DNA of 64,000 nt, from contig NZ_CP109031.1 of the NCBI RefSeq assembly GCF_036226925.1, positions 5,890,001 to 5,954,000 on the forward strand. Reading direction: 5' to 3'. The DNA is from Streptomyces sp. NBC_00659 (GTDB lineage Bacteria > Actinomycetota > Actinomycetes > Streptomycetales > Streptomycetaceae). The notes beneath the pieces are model-generated. The model saw nothing but the letters and a program-made list of their open reading frames with translations, was not told where the DNA came from and did not search any database. Made by a program: the position numbers and the translations under genes. Each line of letters starts with the position of its first letter. The first letter of the stretch is position 1. This document shows positions 35,165 to 44,431 of this stretch, one piece after another.

Positions 35165-36100
35165 ATGAGCAACTCCCGTCTGCGCAACTTCGGTTCGAAG
35201 ACCGCCGGCCCCGGCCACCCCGTCTACGTCGTCGGCGAGATCGGCATCAACCACAACGGTGAGCTCGAGAACGCCTTCAAGCTCATCGACGCCGCCGCCG
35301 AGGCCGGCTGTGACGCCGTCAAGTTCCAGAAGCGCACCCCGGAGATCTGCACCCCGCGCGACCAGTGGGACATCGAGCGCGACACCCCCTGGGGCCGCAT
35401 GACCTACATCGACTACCGCCACCGCGTGGAGTTCGGTGAGGACGAGTACCGCCAGATCGACGAGTACGCCAAGAGCAAGAACATTGACTGGTTCGCCTCC
35501 CCGTGGGACACCGAGGCCGTCGCCTTCCTGGAGAAGTTCGACGTCCCGGCCCACAAGGTCGCCTCCGCCTCGCTGACCGACGACGAGCTGCTCCGCTCGC
35601 TGCGCGCCACGGGCCGCACGGTCATCCTCTCCACCGGCATGTCGACGCCGAAGCAGATCCGCCACGCGGTCGAGGTCCTCGGCTCGGACAACATCCTGAT
35701 GTGCCACGCCACGTCGACCTACCCGGCGCAGGCCGAGGAGCTCAACCTCCGCGTCATCAACACCCTGCAGGCCGAGTACCCGAACGTTCCGATCGGCTAC
35801 TCCGGCCACGAGACGGGCCTGCAGACCACGCTCGCCGCGGTCGCCCTCGGTGCCGCCTTCGTCGAGCGTCACATCACCCTCGACCGCGCGATGTGGGGCT
35901 CCGACCAGGCCGCCTCCGTCGAGCCGCAGGGCCTGACCCGCCTCGTCCGCGACATCCGCACCATCGAGGCCTCCCTCGGCGACGGTGTCAAGAAGGTCTA
36001 CGACTCCGAGCTCGGCCCGATGAAGAAGCTGCGCCGCGTCACGGGCGTCGTCGCCGAGGCCGAGATCGCCGCGGCCGCGGGCGAGCCCGTCTCGGTCTGA
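35165..36100 (+). CDS. N-acetylneuraminate/Kdn-9-P synthase family protein (NeuB-type, no SAF domain)
   Basis: A 311-residue TIM barrel that condenses phosphoenolpyruvate with a hexose or hexose phosphate. YVVGEIGINHNGELENAFKLIDAAAEAGCDAVKFQ is the NeuB opening, STGMSTPKQI and GYSGHETGLQTTLAAVALGAAFVERHITLDR carry the metal and substrate residues. The C-terminal antifreeze-like (SAF) domain of usual 340-350-residue NeuB proteins is absent: the chain ends soon after the barrel. It starts 13 bases after the fusion gene, with AAGGAA before ATG 35165. The phosphatase domain next door suggests a phosphorylated acceptor such as mannose-6-P. Confidence 0.88.
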   Translation: MSNSRLRNFGSKTAGPGHPVYVVGEIGINHNGELENAFKLIDAAAEAGCDAVKFQKRTPEICTPRDQWDIERDTPWGRMTYIDYRHRVEFGEDEYRQIDEYAKSKNIDWFASPWDTEAVAFLEKFDVPAHKVASASLTDDELLRSLRATGRTVILSTGMSTPKQIRHAVEVLGSDNILMCHATSTYPAQAEELNLRVINTLQAEYPNVPIGYSGHETGLQTTLAAVALGAAFVERHITLDRAMWGSDQAASVEPQGLTRLVRDIRTIEASLGDGVKKVYDSELGPMKKLRRVTGVVAEAEIAAAAGEPVSV

Positions 36101-36138
36101 ACACCCTGAATTCCTTACGACGGGACGGTCGTACGTCG

Positions 36139-37218
36139 ATGAGCCCTCGCGCCGGTTCCGCCGGCTCCACCACTCTCGCCTTCGTCGAGAGTCCGGTACA
36201 GCTCCTGAACGTGCTGGAGTGGGCGCACGCACACGCCCACAACGGTGCGGCGCCCGGCGCGGGGCTCACCCTCGTCGTCCTGTCTCCCAACGACCCGATG
36301 ACCCGCGGTCAGCTCCGCCGGATGGCGGAACTGGCGCGCGACGAGGGTCACACGGTCCGCTGGGAGGAGGCGCGCGGCGGCACCACGGCCCCCTTCCACA
36401 CCATCGGGGGACTGACACCGATGCTGCGCCGGGCCCGGCGCATCGTCATGGGGGACCCGTTCTCCCGCTATGTGCAGCTCCTGCTGACCATCACCAGGGC
36501 GCGCGACCTGGTCGTGGTCGACGACGGCACGGCGACGATGGAGTTCGTCGCCCAGCTCGCCCGCGGTGAACGCCTGGTGCGCTGGCACCGGCGCGGTGGC
36601 CGCCCCGGCCCGCGGGACGTGCTCTTCGCTCCCGTGTCCGCCTCGGCCCGCCGCCGGCTGACGCCCAGCGAGCGCCGTACGGTCGAGGTCTTCTCCTCGA
36701 TGCCGATCGAATCGGCGCCGGACGGCGTCACCATCACCGCCAACGACTTCTCCTGGACCCGGGCCCGGTTCGGCCCGCCGCGCATCACCAAGAGCGCGGA
36801 CATGGTCGGCACCTCGCTGGTCGAGACCGGCGTGGTCGACCCGGACCGCTATCTGGACGCCGTCCGCGCGCTGGCCAAGGCGCACGGCGCGACCCGCTAC
36901 TTCGCGCACCGCCGGGAGAGCTCCGACAAGCTGCACCGGCTGGCCGTCGAGACGGGTCTGGAAATCGTCCGGCCCGACCTGCCGCTCGAACTGATCGCCC
37001 GGCGCGGTCCCATAGGCCGGACGATTCTGAGCTTCCCGTCCACGGTCGTGCACACGCTGCCGCTCGCCCTGGCTGGCACCGAGGTGCGCGTCGCGGTCTG
37101 CGACATCGACCCGAGCTGGCTGACGGAGAACGCCTCTCCGCGCGCCCAGGGTTTCCTGTCCGGGGTCACCGGGACCGCCCGGGACGTCCACCGTCTCTCG
37201 GCGGTCTCCATTATCTAG
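36139..37218 (+). CDS. GT52/sialyltransferase-like protein of the wall-polymer locus
   Basis: A 359-residue soluble protein. TLAFVESPVQLLNVLEWAHAH resembles the opening of GT52-type sialyltransferases (ESP/TP-x-QLLN), and DLVVVDDGTATMEFVAQL resembles their DDG motif; the C-terminal TILSFPSTVVHTLPLALAG is also in place. The family link is by eye only. It is the last gene of the operon beginning at 32433, followed by a terminator. It probably transfers the CMP-activated nonulosonate. Confidence 0.65.
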   Translation: MSPRAGSAGSTTLAFVESPVQLLNVLEWAHAHAHNGAAPGAGLTLVVLSPNDPMTRGQLRRMAELARDEGHTVRWEEARGGTTAPFHTIGGLTPMLRRARRIVMGDPFSRYVQLLLTITRARDLVVVDDGTATMEFVAQLARGERLVRWHRRGGRPGPRDVLFAPVSASARRRLTPSERRTVEVFSSMPIESAPDGVTITANDFSWTRARFGPPRITKSADMVGTSLVETGVVDPDRYLDAVRALAKAHGATRYFAHRRESSDKLHRLAVETGLEIVRPDLPLELIARRGPIGRTILSFPSTVVHTLPLALAGTEVRVAVCDIDPSWLTENASPRAQGFLSGVTGTARDVHRLSAVSII

Positions 37219-37246
37219 TTCAAGCCACAAGTACATTCAGGCGTTC

Positions 37247-37273
37247 AGAGCCCGGCGCACCGCGCCGGGCTCT
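37247..37273 (+). terminator. Terminator of the wall-polymer operon
   Basis: AGAGCCCGGCGC and GCGCCGGGCTCT form a 12-bp perfect stem with an ACC loop, followed by CTCTCC, 28 bases after the last stop codon. Confidence 0.85.
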
Positions 37274-37346
37274 CTCCGTGCATCCGCCACATGATCTACG
37301 CGGATCAATCCGGTCCCTCCGGGCGCATCCTCCACGATGAGCGCAC

Positions 37347-37387
37347 TGAACAGCCGCGCGCTGTTCACCAGTTCTCCATAGTTCACG
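37347..37387 (+). promoter_or_regulatory. Palindrome and PHO-box-like repeats upstream of pstC
   Basis: TGAACAGC (37347-37354) and GCTGTTCA (37360-37367) make a perfect 8-bp inverted repeat with a CGCGC centre. Overlapping its right arm are GTTCACC (37363), GTTCTCC (37371) and GTTCACG (37381). These look like PhoP units, but the spacings are 8 and 10 rather than 11, so the PHO-box reading is tentative. The site lies about 95-120 bases before the start of pstC. Confidence 0.45.
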
Positions 37388-37481
37388 CGTTGGGGGGACA
37401 CGATCCGGCCATTGAATCGCAGCGCGCGGTACCGATCGTGGGCCGCGCGGGGATTCCGTTTCCGGAATGGGGGGACAGCAC

Positions 37482-38621
37482 GTGGCGTCCGCGCAAGAGG
37501 AGTCCGACAGACCGGAGTCCGACAGACCGGGATCCGGAACACCGGAACCGGGAGAGCCGGTATCCGGCATACCGGAGTCCGGTACTTCGGTCTCCGGGGG
37601 ACCGGAGACCGGCGGTGCCGTCTCCGGCCGGACGGAGCTCGAGGAGCTCACCCCCCGGCGGCTCAACGCGGCCCGCGGCCTCGGTGACCGCGTCTTCCGG
37701 TACCAGCTCACCGCCACCGGCATCGCCGTCCTGGCCGTCATGGCGGGGGTCGGACTCTTCCTCCTCCTGCGGGCCGGTCAGGCGCTGCGGGCCCGGGGCT
37801 TCGCCTTCCTCACCACCGCCGCATGGCAGCCGGACGTCCACAACTTCGGCATCGCGGCCGTCATGACCGGCACCATCCTGATCGCCCTGGTCGCGGTGTC
37901 GATCTCCGTGCCGCTCGCCGTCGGAACCGCCCTGTTCATCACCGACGTGGCCCCGCCCGGACTGCGCCGCACTCTGGTGTCGATGGTCGACCTGATGGCG
38001 GCCGTCCCCTCGGTGGTGTACGGGCTGTGGGGGCTGTTCTTCTTCCAGCAGCACGTGATCGGCCTGTCGCGCTGGCTCTCCACCTGGTTCGGCTGGATCC
38101 CCCTGTTCCAGGTGGACGGTGCCCAGCCCGGCGAACCGCTCGCGTCGGAGAGCGTCTACACGGCTTCCACCTTCATCGCAGGGATCGTCGTCGCCCTGAT
38201 GGTCGCGCCGATCCAGTGCTCGGTGATGCGCGAGGTCTTCTCGCAGGCCCCGGCCGGCGAACGCGAGGGCGCCTACGCGCTCGGCGCCACCCGCTGGGGA
38301 ATGATCCGCGCGGTCGTCCTGCCGTACGGCAAGGGCGGCATCATCGGCGGCACGATGCTGGGGCTCGGCCGGGCGCTCGGCGAGACGATCGCGGTGTACA
38401 TGATCATCTCGCCGGTCTTCACCATCCAGCTCCACGTCCTGCAGACCGGCTCGAACTCGGTCTCCTCGCTGATCGCCCTGCACTACGGCGACGCCTCGAC
38501 GTTCGGTATGTCGGCGCTGATGGCGGCGGGCCTGGCGCTGTTCCTGCTCACCCTGGCGGTCAACTTCACCGCCTCCTCCGTGGTGGCCCGCAGCCGCTCC
38601 GGCGCGCAGAGCGAGGCATGA
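37482..38621 (+). CDS. pstC: Phosphate-type ABC transporter permease PstC
   Basis: A protein of about 379 residues. The first 60 residues are a disordered, repeat-like Ser/Pro/Gly/Thr stretch (encoded by CCGGAGTCCG-type repeats), unusual for PstC. Then six membrane helices follow with the Pst features DLMAAVPSVVYGLWGLFFF and the EAA loop GAYALGATRWGMIRAVVLPYGKGGIIGGTMLGLGRALGETIAVYMI, which docks on the ATPase. GTG 37482 has GGGGGGA at good spacing; ATG 37467 is the alternative. It opens an operon whose spacing to pstA is one base. Confidence 0.9.
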   Translation: MASAQEESDRPESDRPGSGTPEPGEPVSGIPESGTSVSGGPETGGAVSGRTELEELTPRRLNAARGLGDRVFRYQLTATGIAVLAVMAGVGLFLLLRAGQALRARGFAFLTTAAWQPDVHNFGIAAVMTGTILIALVAVSISVPLAVGTALFITDVAPPGLRRTLVSMVDLMAAVPSVVYGLWGLFFFQQHVIGLSRWLSTWFGWIPLFQVDGAQPGEPLASESVYTASTFIAGIVVALMVAPIQCSVMREVFSQAPAGEREGAYALGATRWGMIRAVVLPYGKGGIIGGTMLGLGRALGETIAVYMIISPVFTIQLHVLQTGSNSVSSLIALHYGDASTFGMSALMAAGLALFLLTLAVNFTASSVVARSRSGAQSEA

Positions 38622-38622
38622 G

Positions 38623-39918
38623 ATGACCGTCATCGAAGAAACGTCCCTGTCCGGCGTGCGTGACACCGCGCCCGTGCCCGCGGACATCGAGGTGGAGCAG
38701 GCGCCGCACGCGCCGGAGCCCCCCCGGCCGCGCCGCATCGGCGGCGTCAGCCGCTCCGGGGTGCTGGCCCTGTGCGGTGCCGCCGCCTCCGCGCTCTGCG
38801 CCACCGTCCTGCTGTTCGGCCAGCTCGCCCCGTTCTCGGGCGTCCTGGGCTTCACCGTCACCGCCTACCTCGTCTTCCTGGCGATCTACGCGGTGCTGAC
38901 CGGCCTCGAGGAGGACGGCCAGGCCGTACGCGACCGGGTCATGACGGTCGTGCTGTGGACGGCGGCCTCGCTGCTGTTCTCCGGCCTGTTCATGGTCGTC
39001 GGCTTCACCGGCTGGCGCGGCAAGGACGCCCTGCCGCACGGCAACTTCTTCACCGAGGACATGCAGGCCTCGGGCCCGCTCGACCCGCTCACCCACGGCG
39101 GCATCGCCCACGCGATGCTCGGCACCCTCACCATGATCGCCATCGCCCTCGCGATCACCGTGCCGCTGGGCCTCGCCTGCGCCGTGTACCTGAACCAGAT
39201 CCCGGGCCGGTTCTCCCGGTTCGTCCGGACGATCGTCGAGGCGATGACCGCGCTGCCCTCGATCGTCGCCGGTCTGATGGTGTACGCCACCTGGATCCTC
39301 GGCCTCGGCATGCAGAAGTCGGGCCTCGCGGCAGGCTTCGCGATCAGCGTGATGATGCTGCCGATCGTCATCCGGGCCTCCGACGTGGTGCTGCGCCTGG
39401 TGCCCGGCAACCTCACCGAGGCCGCGGAGGCGCTCGGCGCGCCGCGCTGGCGCACGGTGTGGCACGTCGTACTGCCCACCGCCCGCTCGGGTCTGGCCAC
39501 CGCCGTCATCCTCGGCACCGCCCGCGGAATCGGCGAGACCTCGCCCGTCCTGCTCACCGCCGGCTTCACGGCCGCGCTCAACGCGGACCCGACCAGCGGG
39601 CCGATGGTCTCGCTGCCGCTCGCGGTCTTCAACTTCGTCAAGTCGCCCGAGCCCACGATGATCGCCCGCGGGTTCGGCGCCGCCGCCGTCCTGATGGCCC
39701 TCGTCCTGGTGCTGTTCGTCATCGCCCGGGTGATCGGCGGGCGCGGCCCCGGTCACCAGACCAAGCGCCAGGCCCGCCGTACCGCCCGGGCCTCACGGCA
39801 GGACGTACGGCGCTTCGAGGACCTGCACGCGCCCGGCCTGTCCCTGTTCGAGAGCCCCGGGGGATCGCACCCCACGGAAACCGCCCTGTCCGCCCCCGCC
39901 ACCGGAGAGACCGACTGA
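38623..39918 (+). CDS. pstA: Phosphate-type ABC transporter permease PstA
   Basis: A 431-residue protein, longer than usual PstA (about 280-300). An N-terminal Pro/Glu-rich cytoplasmic stretch is followed by three extra hydrophobic helices (about 44-125), then the standard permease core with LTMIAIALAITVPLGLACAVYL, IVEAMTALPSIVAGLMVYATWIL and the EAA loop EAAEALGAPRWRTVWHVVLPTARSGLATAVILGTARGIGETSPVLL. The C-terminal 60 residues are charged. Its stop overlaps the next ATG (TGATG). Confidence 0.9.
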   Translation: MTVIEETSLSGVRDTAPVPADIEVEQAPHAPEPPRPRRIGGVSRSGVLALCGAAASALCATVLLFGQLAPFSGVLGFTVTAYLVFLAIYAVLTGLEEDGQAVRDRVMTVVLWTAASLLFSGLFMVVGFTGWRGKDALPHGNFFTEDMQASGPLDPLTHGGIAHAMLGTLTMIAIALAITVPLGLACAVYLNQIPGRFSRFVRTIVEAMTALPSIVAGLMVYATWILGLGMQKSGLAAGFAISVMMLPIVIRASDVVLRLVPGNLTEAAEALGAPRWRTVWHVVLPTARSGLATAVILGTARGIGETSPVLLTAGFTAALNADPTSGPMVSLPLAVFNFVKSPEPTMIARGFGAAAVLMALVLVLFVIARVIGGRGPGHQTKRQARRTARASRQDVRRFEDLHAPGLSLFESPGGSHPTETALSAPATGETD

Positions 39919-41681
39919 TGCGCAGCCACCTCCACTCCGCCCTCGGGCGCCTTCGGGCACTCGGGACGCTCGGCGCGCTGCTCGGCGTGATCGCCGCGCT
40001 GCTGGCCGGTCCGCTGGCGGCCCCGGCCGCCGCCGACAGCTACACGCCGATATCCGGCGCCGGCTCCACCTGGGCCGAGAACGCCGTCGACGAATGGCGT
40101 CGTGCCGTCAACCAGTACGGCATGCGGATCAGCTACGCCGGCACCGGTTCCTCCGACGGCCGCCGTCAGTTCCTCAGCGGCACCGTCGACTTCGCGGTCT
40201 CGGACATCCCGTTCCAGACCCACCCGACCGACGGCTCGGCCGCCGAACGGCCCGCGTCCGGCTCGTACGCCTACATGCCGATCGTGGCCGGCGGCACCGT
40301 CTTCATGTACCACCTGACCGTCAACGGCAAGCGGGTCACCAACCTGCGGCTGTCCGGCGACGTGGTCACCAAGATCTTCACCGGCGTCATCAAGACCTGG
40401 GACGACCCGGTCATCAAGGCCGACAACCCGGGGCTCCAGCTCCCGCACCGCACCATCGTCCCCGTCGTACGCTCCGACGGCTCGGGCTCCACCGCCCAGT
40501 TCACGATGTGGATGGCCAACCAGCACAAGTCGCTGTGGCAGTCCTACTGCCGCAAGGTCGGCCGCTCCGGAGCCTGCGGGCAGACCTCGTACTACCCGAC
40601 CGTCCCCGGCATGATCGCCCAGTCCGGCGACCTCGGTGTCGCGGGCTACGTCGCCCAGAACTACGGCGAGGGCGCGATCGGGTACGTCAACTACTCGTAC
40701 GCCCTGAACGCGCACTATCCGGTCGCCAAGGTCCTCAACCACGCGGGCTACTACACCGAGCCGACCCCGCAGAACGTCGCGGTCTCGCTGCTCAAGGCGA
40801 AGATCAACACCGACAGGAGCTCCGCGGACTACCTCACCCAGAAGCTCGACGGTGTCTACAACGACTCCGACCGGCGCAACTACCCGCTGTCCAGCTACTC
40901 GTACATGATCCTGCCCCTGAAGGTGCAGGGCACCTTCACCAAGGCCAAGGGCAAGACGCTCGGCGCGTTCTCGTACTACTTCATGTGCCAGGGCCAGCAG
41001 CAGGCCCCCTCGCTCGGCTACTCGCCCCTGCCGATCAACCTGGTGAAGGCGGGCTTCGACCAGATCCGCCGCATCCCGGGCGTGCAGGCCCGGAGCATCA
41101 ACCTCAAGGGCTGCAACAACCCGACCTTCTCCAACGACGGGCACAACAAGCTCGCCGACACCGCTCCCTACCCGGCCGCCTGTGACAAGAAGGGCGCCCC
41201 GGCCTGCACCACCGGCAGCGGCGGCGCCAAGGCGGGCGGCAGCACCGGCGGTTCGGGCTCCACGGGCGGCACGAGCGGCGGCTCCGCCTCGGGCGGTTCC
41301 ACCAGCGGTGGTTCGACCGGCGGCGGCACCACCGGAGGAAGTTCGGGAAGCGGCGGCACAGCCGCGACGGGCGGTACCGGCGGCAGCGCCGAACCGGTCG
41401 TCGACCCGGACACCGGACAGACCCTGTCGCCCGGCACCGGCGGCGGCTCGGGGACCGGCTCCTCGGGCGGCGGCAACGGCGGCACCGGCGCGCTGAACGA
41501 CACCATCGCGCTCGCCCAGCCGGTCTCCGTGGCCGGCAGCCAGGGCTGGACCGGCACCCAGACGCTGATGCTGATCGCGGCCTTCCTGGTCCTCGGGCTC
41601 GTCCTGCTGCCCTCCGTGGTGTCCCGGGCGATCGCCGGGCGCGGCGCGGGCAAGGACGCCGGAGAGGGGCAGAAGCGATGA
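39918..41681 (+). CDS. Membrane-anchored PstS-like phosphate-binding protein
   Basis: A 587-residue protein with a signal peptide (residues 1-38, ending APAAADS). The PstS fold covers about 40-430: SGAGSTWAENAVDEWRR and YAGTGSSDGRRQFLSGTVDFAVSD are the phosphate-contact loops, VPVVRSDGSGSTAQFTMWM the other. A Gly/Ser/Thr linker of about 85 residues follows, then a membrane helix (about 549-569) with a basic tail, so the domain is tethered to the outer face of the membrane through a wall-spanning arm. Normal Streptomyces PstS is a lipoprotein of about 375 residues. It is coupled to pstA on one side and to the 915-residue gene on the other (ATGA). Confidence 0.85.
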   Translation: MRSHLHSALGRLRALGTLGALLGVIAALLAGPLAAPAAADSYTPISGAGSTWAENAVDEWRRAVNQYGMRISYAGTGSSDGRRQFLSGTVDFAVSDIPFQTHPTDGSAAERPASGSYAYMPIVAGGTVFMYHLTVNGKRVTNLRLSGDVVTKIFTGVIKTWDDPVIKADNPGLQLPHRTIVPVVRSDGSGSTAQFTMWMANQHKSLWQSYCRKVGRSGACGQTSYYPTVPGMIAQSGDLGVAGYVAQNYGEGAIGYVNYSYALNAHYPVAKVLNHAGYYTEPTPQNVAVSLLKAKINTDRSSADYLTQKLDGVYNDSDRRNYPLSSYSYMILPLKVQGTFTKAKGKTLGAFSYYFMCQGQQQAPSLGYSPLPINLVKAGFDQIRRIPGVQARSINLKGCNNPTFSNDGHNKLADTAPYPAACDKKGAPACTTGSGGAKAGGSTGGSGSTGGTSGGSASGGSTSGGSTGGGTTGGSSGSGGTAATGGTGGSAEPVVDPDTGQTLSPGTGGGSGTGSSGGGNGGTGALNDTIALAQPVSVAGSQGWTGTQTLMLIAAFLVLGLVLLPSVVSRAIAGRGAGKDAGEGQKR

Positions 41682-44425
41682 GCTCCCGCAGCACGGGACC
41701 CCGCACCCCAAGACCCGTGGCCACGAGCCCGCGGACACGCGGGAGAGCACTGCTCCGCGTGCGACGGCTGCTCCTGCGCGTCGTCGCCGGAGCCGCCGTG
41801 GGAGCCCTCGCCGGCCTCGGCGTGGCCCAGACGGCGGCCCCCGCGTCCGCCGCGGGCAGCGCGGACGCCACCTCCTCGGCCGTCACGGTCTCCGGCCGCG
41901 GCGAGTTCGAGGACCTGAGGTTCACCGTCGACCAGACCACCCACCTGACCAGTCAGGCGATCACGGTCTCCTGGTCCGGCGGCACCCCGACCACCTTCGC
42001 GGGCACGTCGTTCAACACCGACTTCGTGCAGATCATGCAGTGCTGGGGCGACGACGACGGCACGGTGCCGTCCAACCCCGGCCCCGCGCGCACCCAGTGC
42101 CAGTACGGCGCCTCCCCGACCACCGACCGGGGCAGCTGGCCGGGCAACGACTACGACGACACCCGCAAGGTCTTCTACAGCGCCGACCCCGCCAACTACG
42201 GCCAGGACAACCGGTACGGGGCGGCCAACCCCAACGCCCCGGGCGAGGTGCCCTTCAAGTCCGTCGACGGCACGGTGATCACCTCCGGCACCCAGAACAA
42301 CGCCTTCTTCAACCGCAACACCACCAACGAGGTCGACTTCGCCCGCACCGGCGCCGACGGCACCGGCAAGGAGTACTTCGAGGTCCAGACCGCCAACGAG
42401 GCCCCGCACCTGGGCTGCGGTCTGCCGGTCACCGCCAACGGTGGCACCAAGCCCCGCTCCTGCTGGCTGGTCATCGTCCCGCAGGGCCACCTCGACCTGG
42501 ACGGCGAGCCGTACGCCGACCACAGCCAGGTCAACGCCGGCTCCCCGGTCTCCTCCACCAACTGGCAGAACCGCGTCGCGATCCCGCTCGGGTTCAACTC
42601 GGTCGGCAGCAACTGCGCGCTCGGCGCGAAGGAACGCGCCACCACCGGCAGCGAGCTCGCCGCCGACGCCATGACCAGCTGGCAGGCGGCCCTGTGCCCG
42701 ACCGGCACGGTGTACGGCTACACCGAGCTGGGCGAGCCGGACACCCGCGCCCGCCTCACCGACGACGGCTCCTCCGGACTCGCCTTCACCACCCGCGCCC
42801 TCGGAGCCGACACGGGGACCACAGCGCCCTCGGACCCGACCGTGTACGCGCCCGTCGCGCTCTCCGGAACGGTCATCGGCTTCACCGTCGAACGCAGACC
42901 CAAGGCGGGCGCGCCGGACTCCGTCCGCAGACTCGCGGGCACCAAGGTCGAGTCCGTCGACCTCACCCCGCGGCTGGTCGCCAAGCTGCTCACCGAGTCG
43001 TACCGCAACTCGCCCTGGGGAGCGGTGCTCGGCGACAACACGGCCACCGGCTACGGCTGGGCGAGGACCAACCCCGCCGGCCTGGCGAGCGACCCCGAGT
43101 TCATCTCCCTCAACCCCGAGTTCGCGGACCTGTCGGTCTCCGAGACCCCGTCCACCGACACCGACCTGATCACCTCGCTCGGGCACAGCGACTCCGCCCG
43201 CGCGCTGTGGCAGTGGATCCTCGCCGACAAGGACGCCCGCGGCTTCCTGGCCGGTGACGCCGACGACTGGGGCACCCAGGTCAACCCGTACTACAGCACC
43301 ACCGCGTCCCGGAACCCGACCGGCATCGCCTTCGACCCCGCGAGCTCCGACGACTACCCCAAGAGCGACCCCTGGTGCGCGATCCCGCCGGGCACCGACG
43401 CCACGATCAAGCAGTGCATGACCGACTTCCACCCCTACGTGGAGGACATGCACTCCGGCGCCCTGCACACGCGGCGCGCGGACACCCTCTGGAAGTCCAG
43501 CTGGGACGCGCTCGCCAACCCGCCCGCGTTCAAGAGCCCGGGACCCCAGACCGTCGGCTCCCGGTTCGTGATCACGGTCACCGACGCGGCCTCCGCCGCG
43601 CGCTACGGCCTCCAGACCGCCCGGCTGCGCAACACCGCCGGCAAGTTCGTGGGCCCCGCCGCGGCATCCCTGACCGCGGCGTCCGACGGCGCCACCGGCA
43701 CCGGAGCCCCCGAGATCACCCCGGCCACGGCCTCCGCGGAGGGCGCCTACCCGCTCGCCCAGCTCGTCTACGCGGCCGTCCGCCCCGCCGGGATCGACAC
43801 GGCCGCCCGCAAGGACTACGCGGCCCTGCTGCGGTACGCCGCGGGTGACGGACAGACCAGCGGCGCCGACCCGGGCCTGCTCCCGGCCGGCTACGCCCCG
43901 CTCCCGGCAGCCCTGCGCACCAAGGCGACCGAGGCCGCCGACGCCCTCGTCCACTACACCGCCCCCAGCTCGACGCCCTCGGGCGGCTCGGACTCCTCCG
44001 GCGGTTCGAACGGCGGCACCACGGGCGGCAGCGACTCCGCCGGCTCCGACGGCGGAACGGGCGGCACCGGCACCGGAGGCTCCACGGGCGGCGACGGCGG
44101 AAGCGCCGCAGGCGGCGGCAGCGGCGCCACGCCGAGCGCCGGCGCGAGCACGAAGCCGAGCGCCGCGGCGTCCTACGACGGCGGCAAGGCCGTACAGACC
44201 ACCGCGCTGGGCACCACGCCCGACGACCCGGCCAACTCCCTGCGGTATGCCGTCCCGGTCGGTGCCGCGCTCGGCGCCGCCGCCGGCATCGGCGCGCCGT
44301 TCGCCGGCGGCGGCAGGCTGCGGCTTCCGCTGCGCGTCCCGCTGCCCGGCGGCCGTGGAGTGACCATCCCCGCGTTCACCCTGCCCGAGTGGCTGCGCAA
44401 GCGGCTGCCCTCCGGCCGGAGCTGA
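41678..44425 (+). CDS. Large secreted protein of the pst locus, partial PstS-like character
   Basis: A 915-residue protein. A long basic signal peptide (to about residue 59) is followed by about 700 residues rich in Thr/Asp/Asn/Gly with paired Cys (MQCWGDDDG...ARTQCQYG; HLGCGLPV...KPRSCWLV; WCAIPPG...KQCMTDF), suggesting disulfides. Segments such as VALSGTVIGFTVERRPKAG and SLGHSDSARALWQWILADKDARGFLAGD recall substrate-binding-protein loops. A Gly/Ser/Thr linker (about 767-835), a weak hydrophobic stretch and a basic end follow. No LPXTG is present. I do not recognise a full family. Position inside a pst operon with ATGA coupling suggests a surface component that works with the transporter. 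Confidence 0.75.
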   Translation: MSSRSTGPRTPRPVATSPRTRGRALLRVRRLLLRVVAGAAVGALAGLGVAQTAAPASAAGSADATSSAVTVSGRGEFEDLRFTVDQTTHLTSQAITVSWSGGTPTTFAGTSFNTDFVQIMQCWGDDDGTVPSNPGPARTQCQYGASPTTDRGSWPGNDYDDTRKVFYSADPANYGQDNRYGAANPNAPGEVPFKSVDGTVITSGTQNNAFFNRNTTNEVDFARTGADGTGKEYFEVQTANEAPHLGCGLPVTANGGTKPRSCWLVIVPQGHLDLDGEPYADHSQVNAGSPVSSTNWQNRVAIPLGFNSVGSNCALGAKERATTGSELAADAMTSWQAALCPTGTVYGYTELGEPDTRARLTDDGSSGLAFTTRALGADTGTTAPSDPTVYAPVALSGTVIGFTVERRPKAGAPDSVRRLAGTKVESVDLTPRLVAKLLTESYRNSPWGAVLGDNTATGYGWARTNPAGLASDPEFISLNPEFADLSVSETPSTDTDLITSLGHSDSARALWQWILADKDARGFLAGDADDWGTQVNPYYSTTASRNPTGIAFDPASSDDYPKSDPWCAIPPGTDATIKQCMTDFHPYVEDMHSGALHTRRADTLWKSSWDALANPPAFKSPGPQTVGSRFVITVTDAASAARYGLQTARLRNTAGKFVGPAAASLTAASDGATGTGAPEITPATASAEGAYPLAQLVYAAVRPAGIDTAARKDYAALLRYAAGDGQTSGADPGLLPAGYAPLPAALRTKATEAADALVHYTAPSSTPSGGSDSSGGSNGGTTGGSDSAGSDGGTGGTGTGGSTGGDGGSAAGGGSGATPSAGASTKPSAAASYDGGKAVQTTALGTTPDDPANSLRYAVPVGAALGAAAGIGAPFAGGGRLRLPLRVPLPGGRGVTIPAFTLPEWLRKRLPSGRS

Positions 44426-44431
44426 GCTCGC

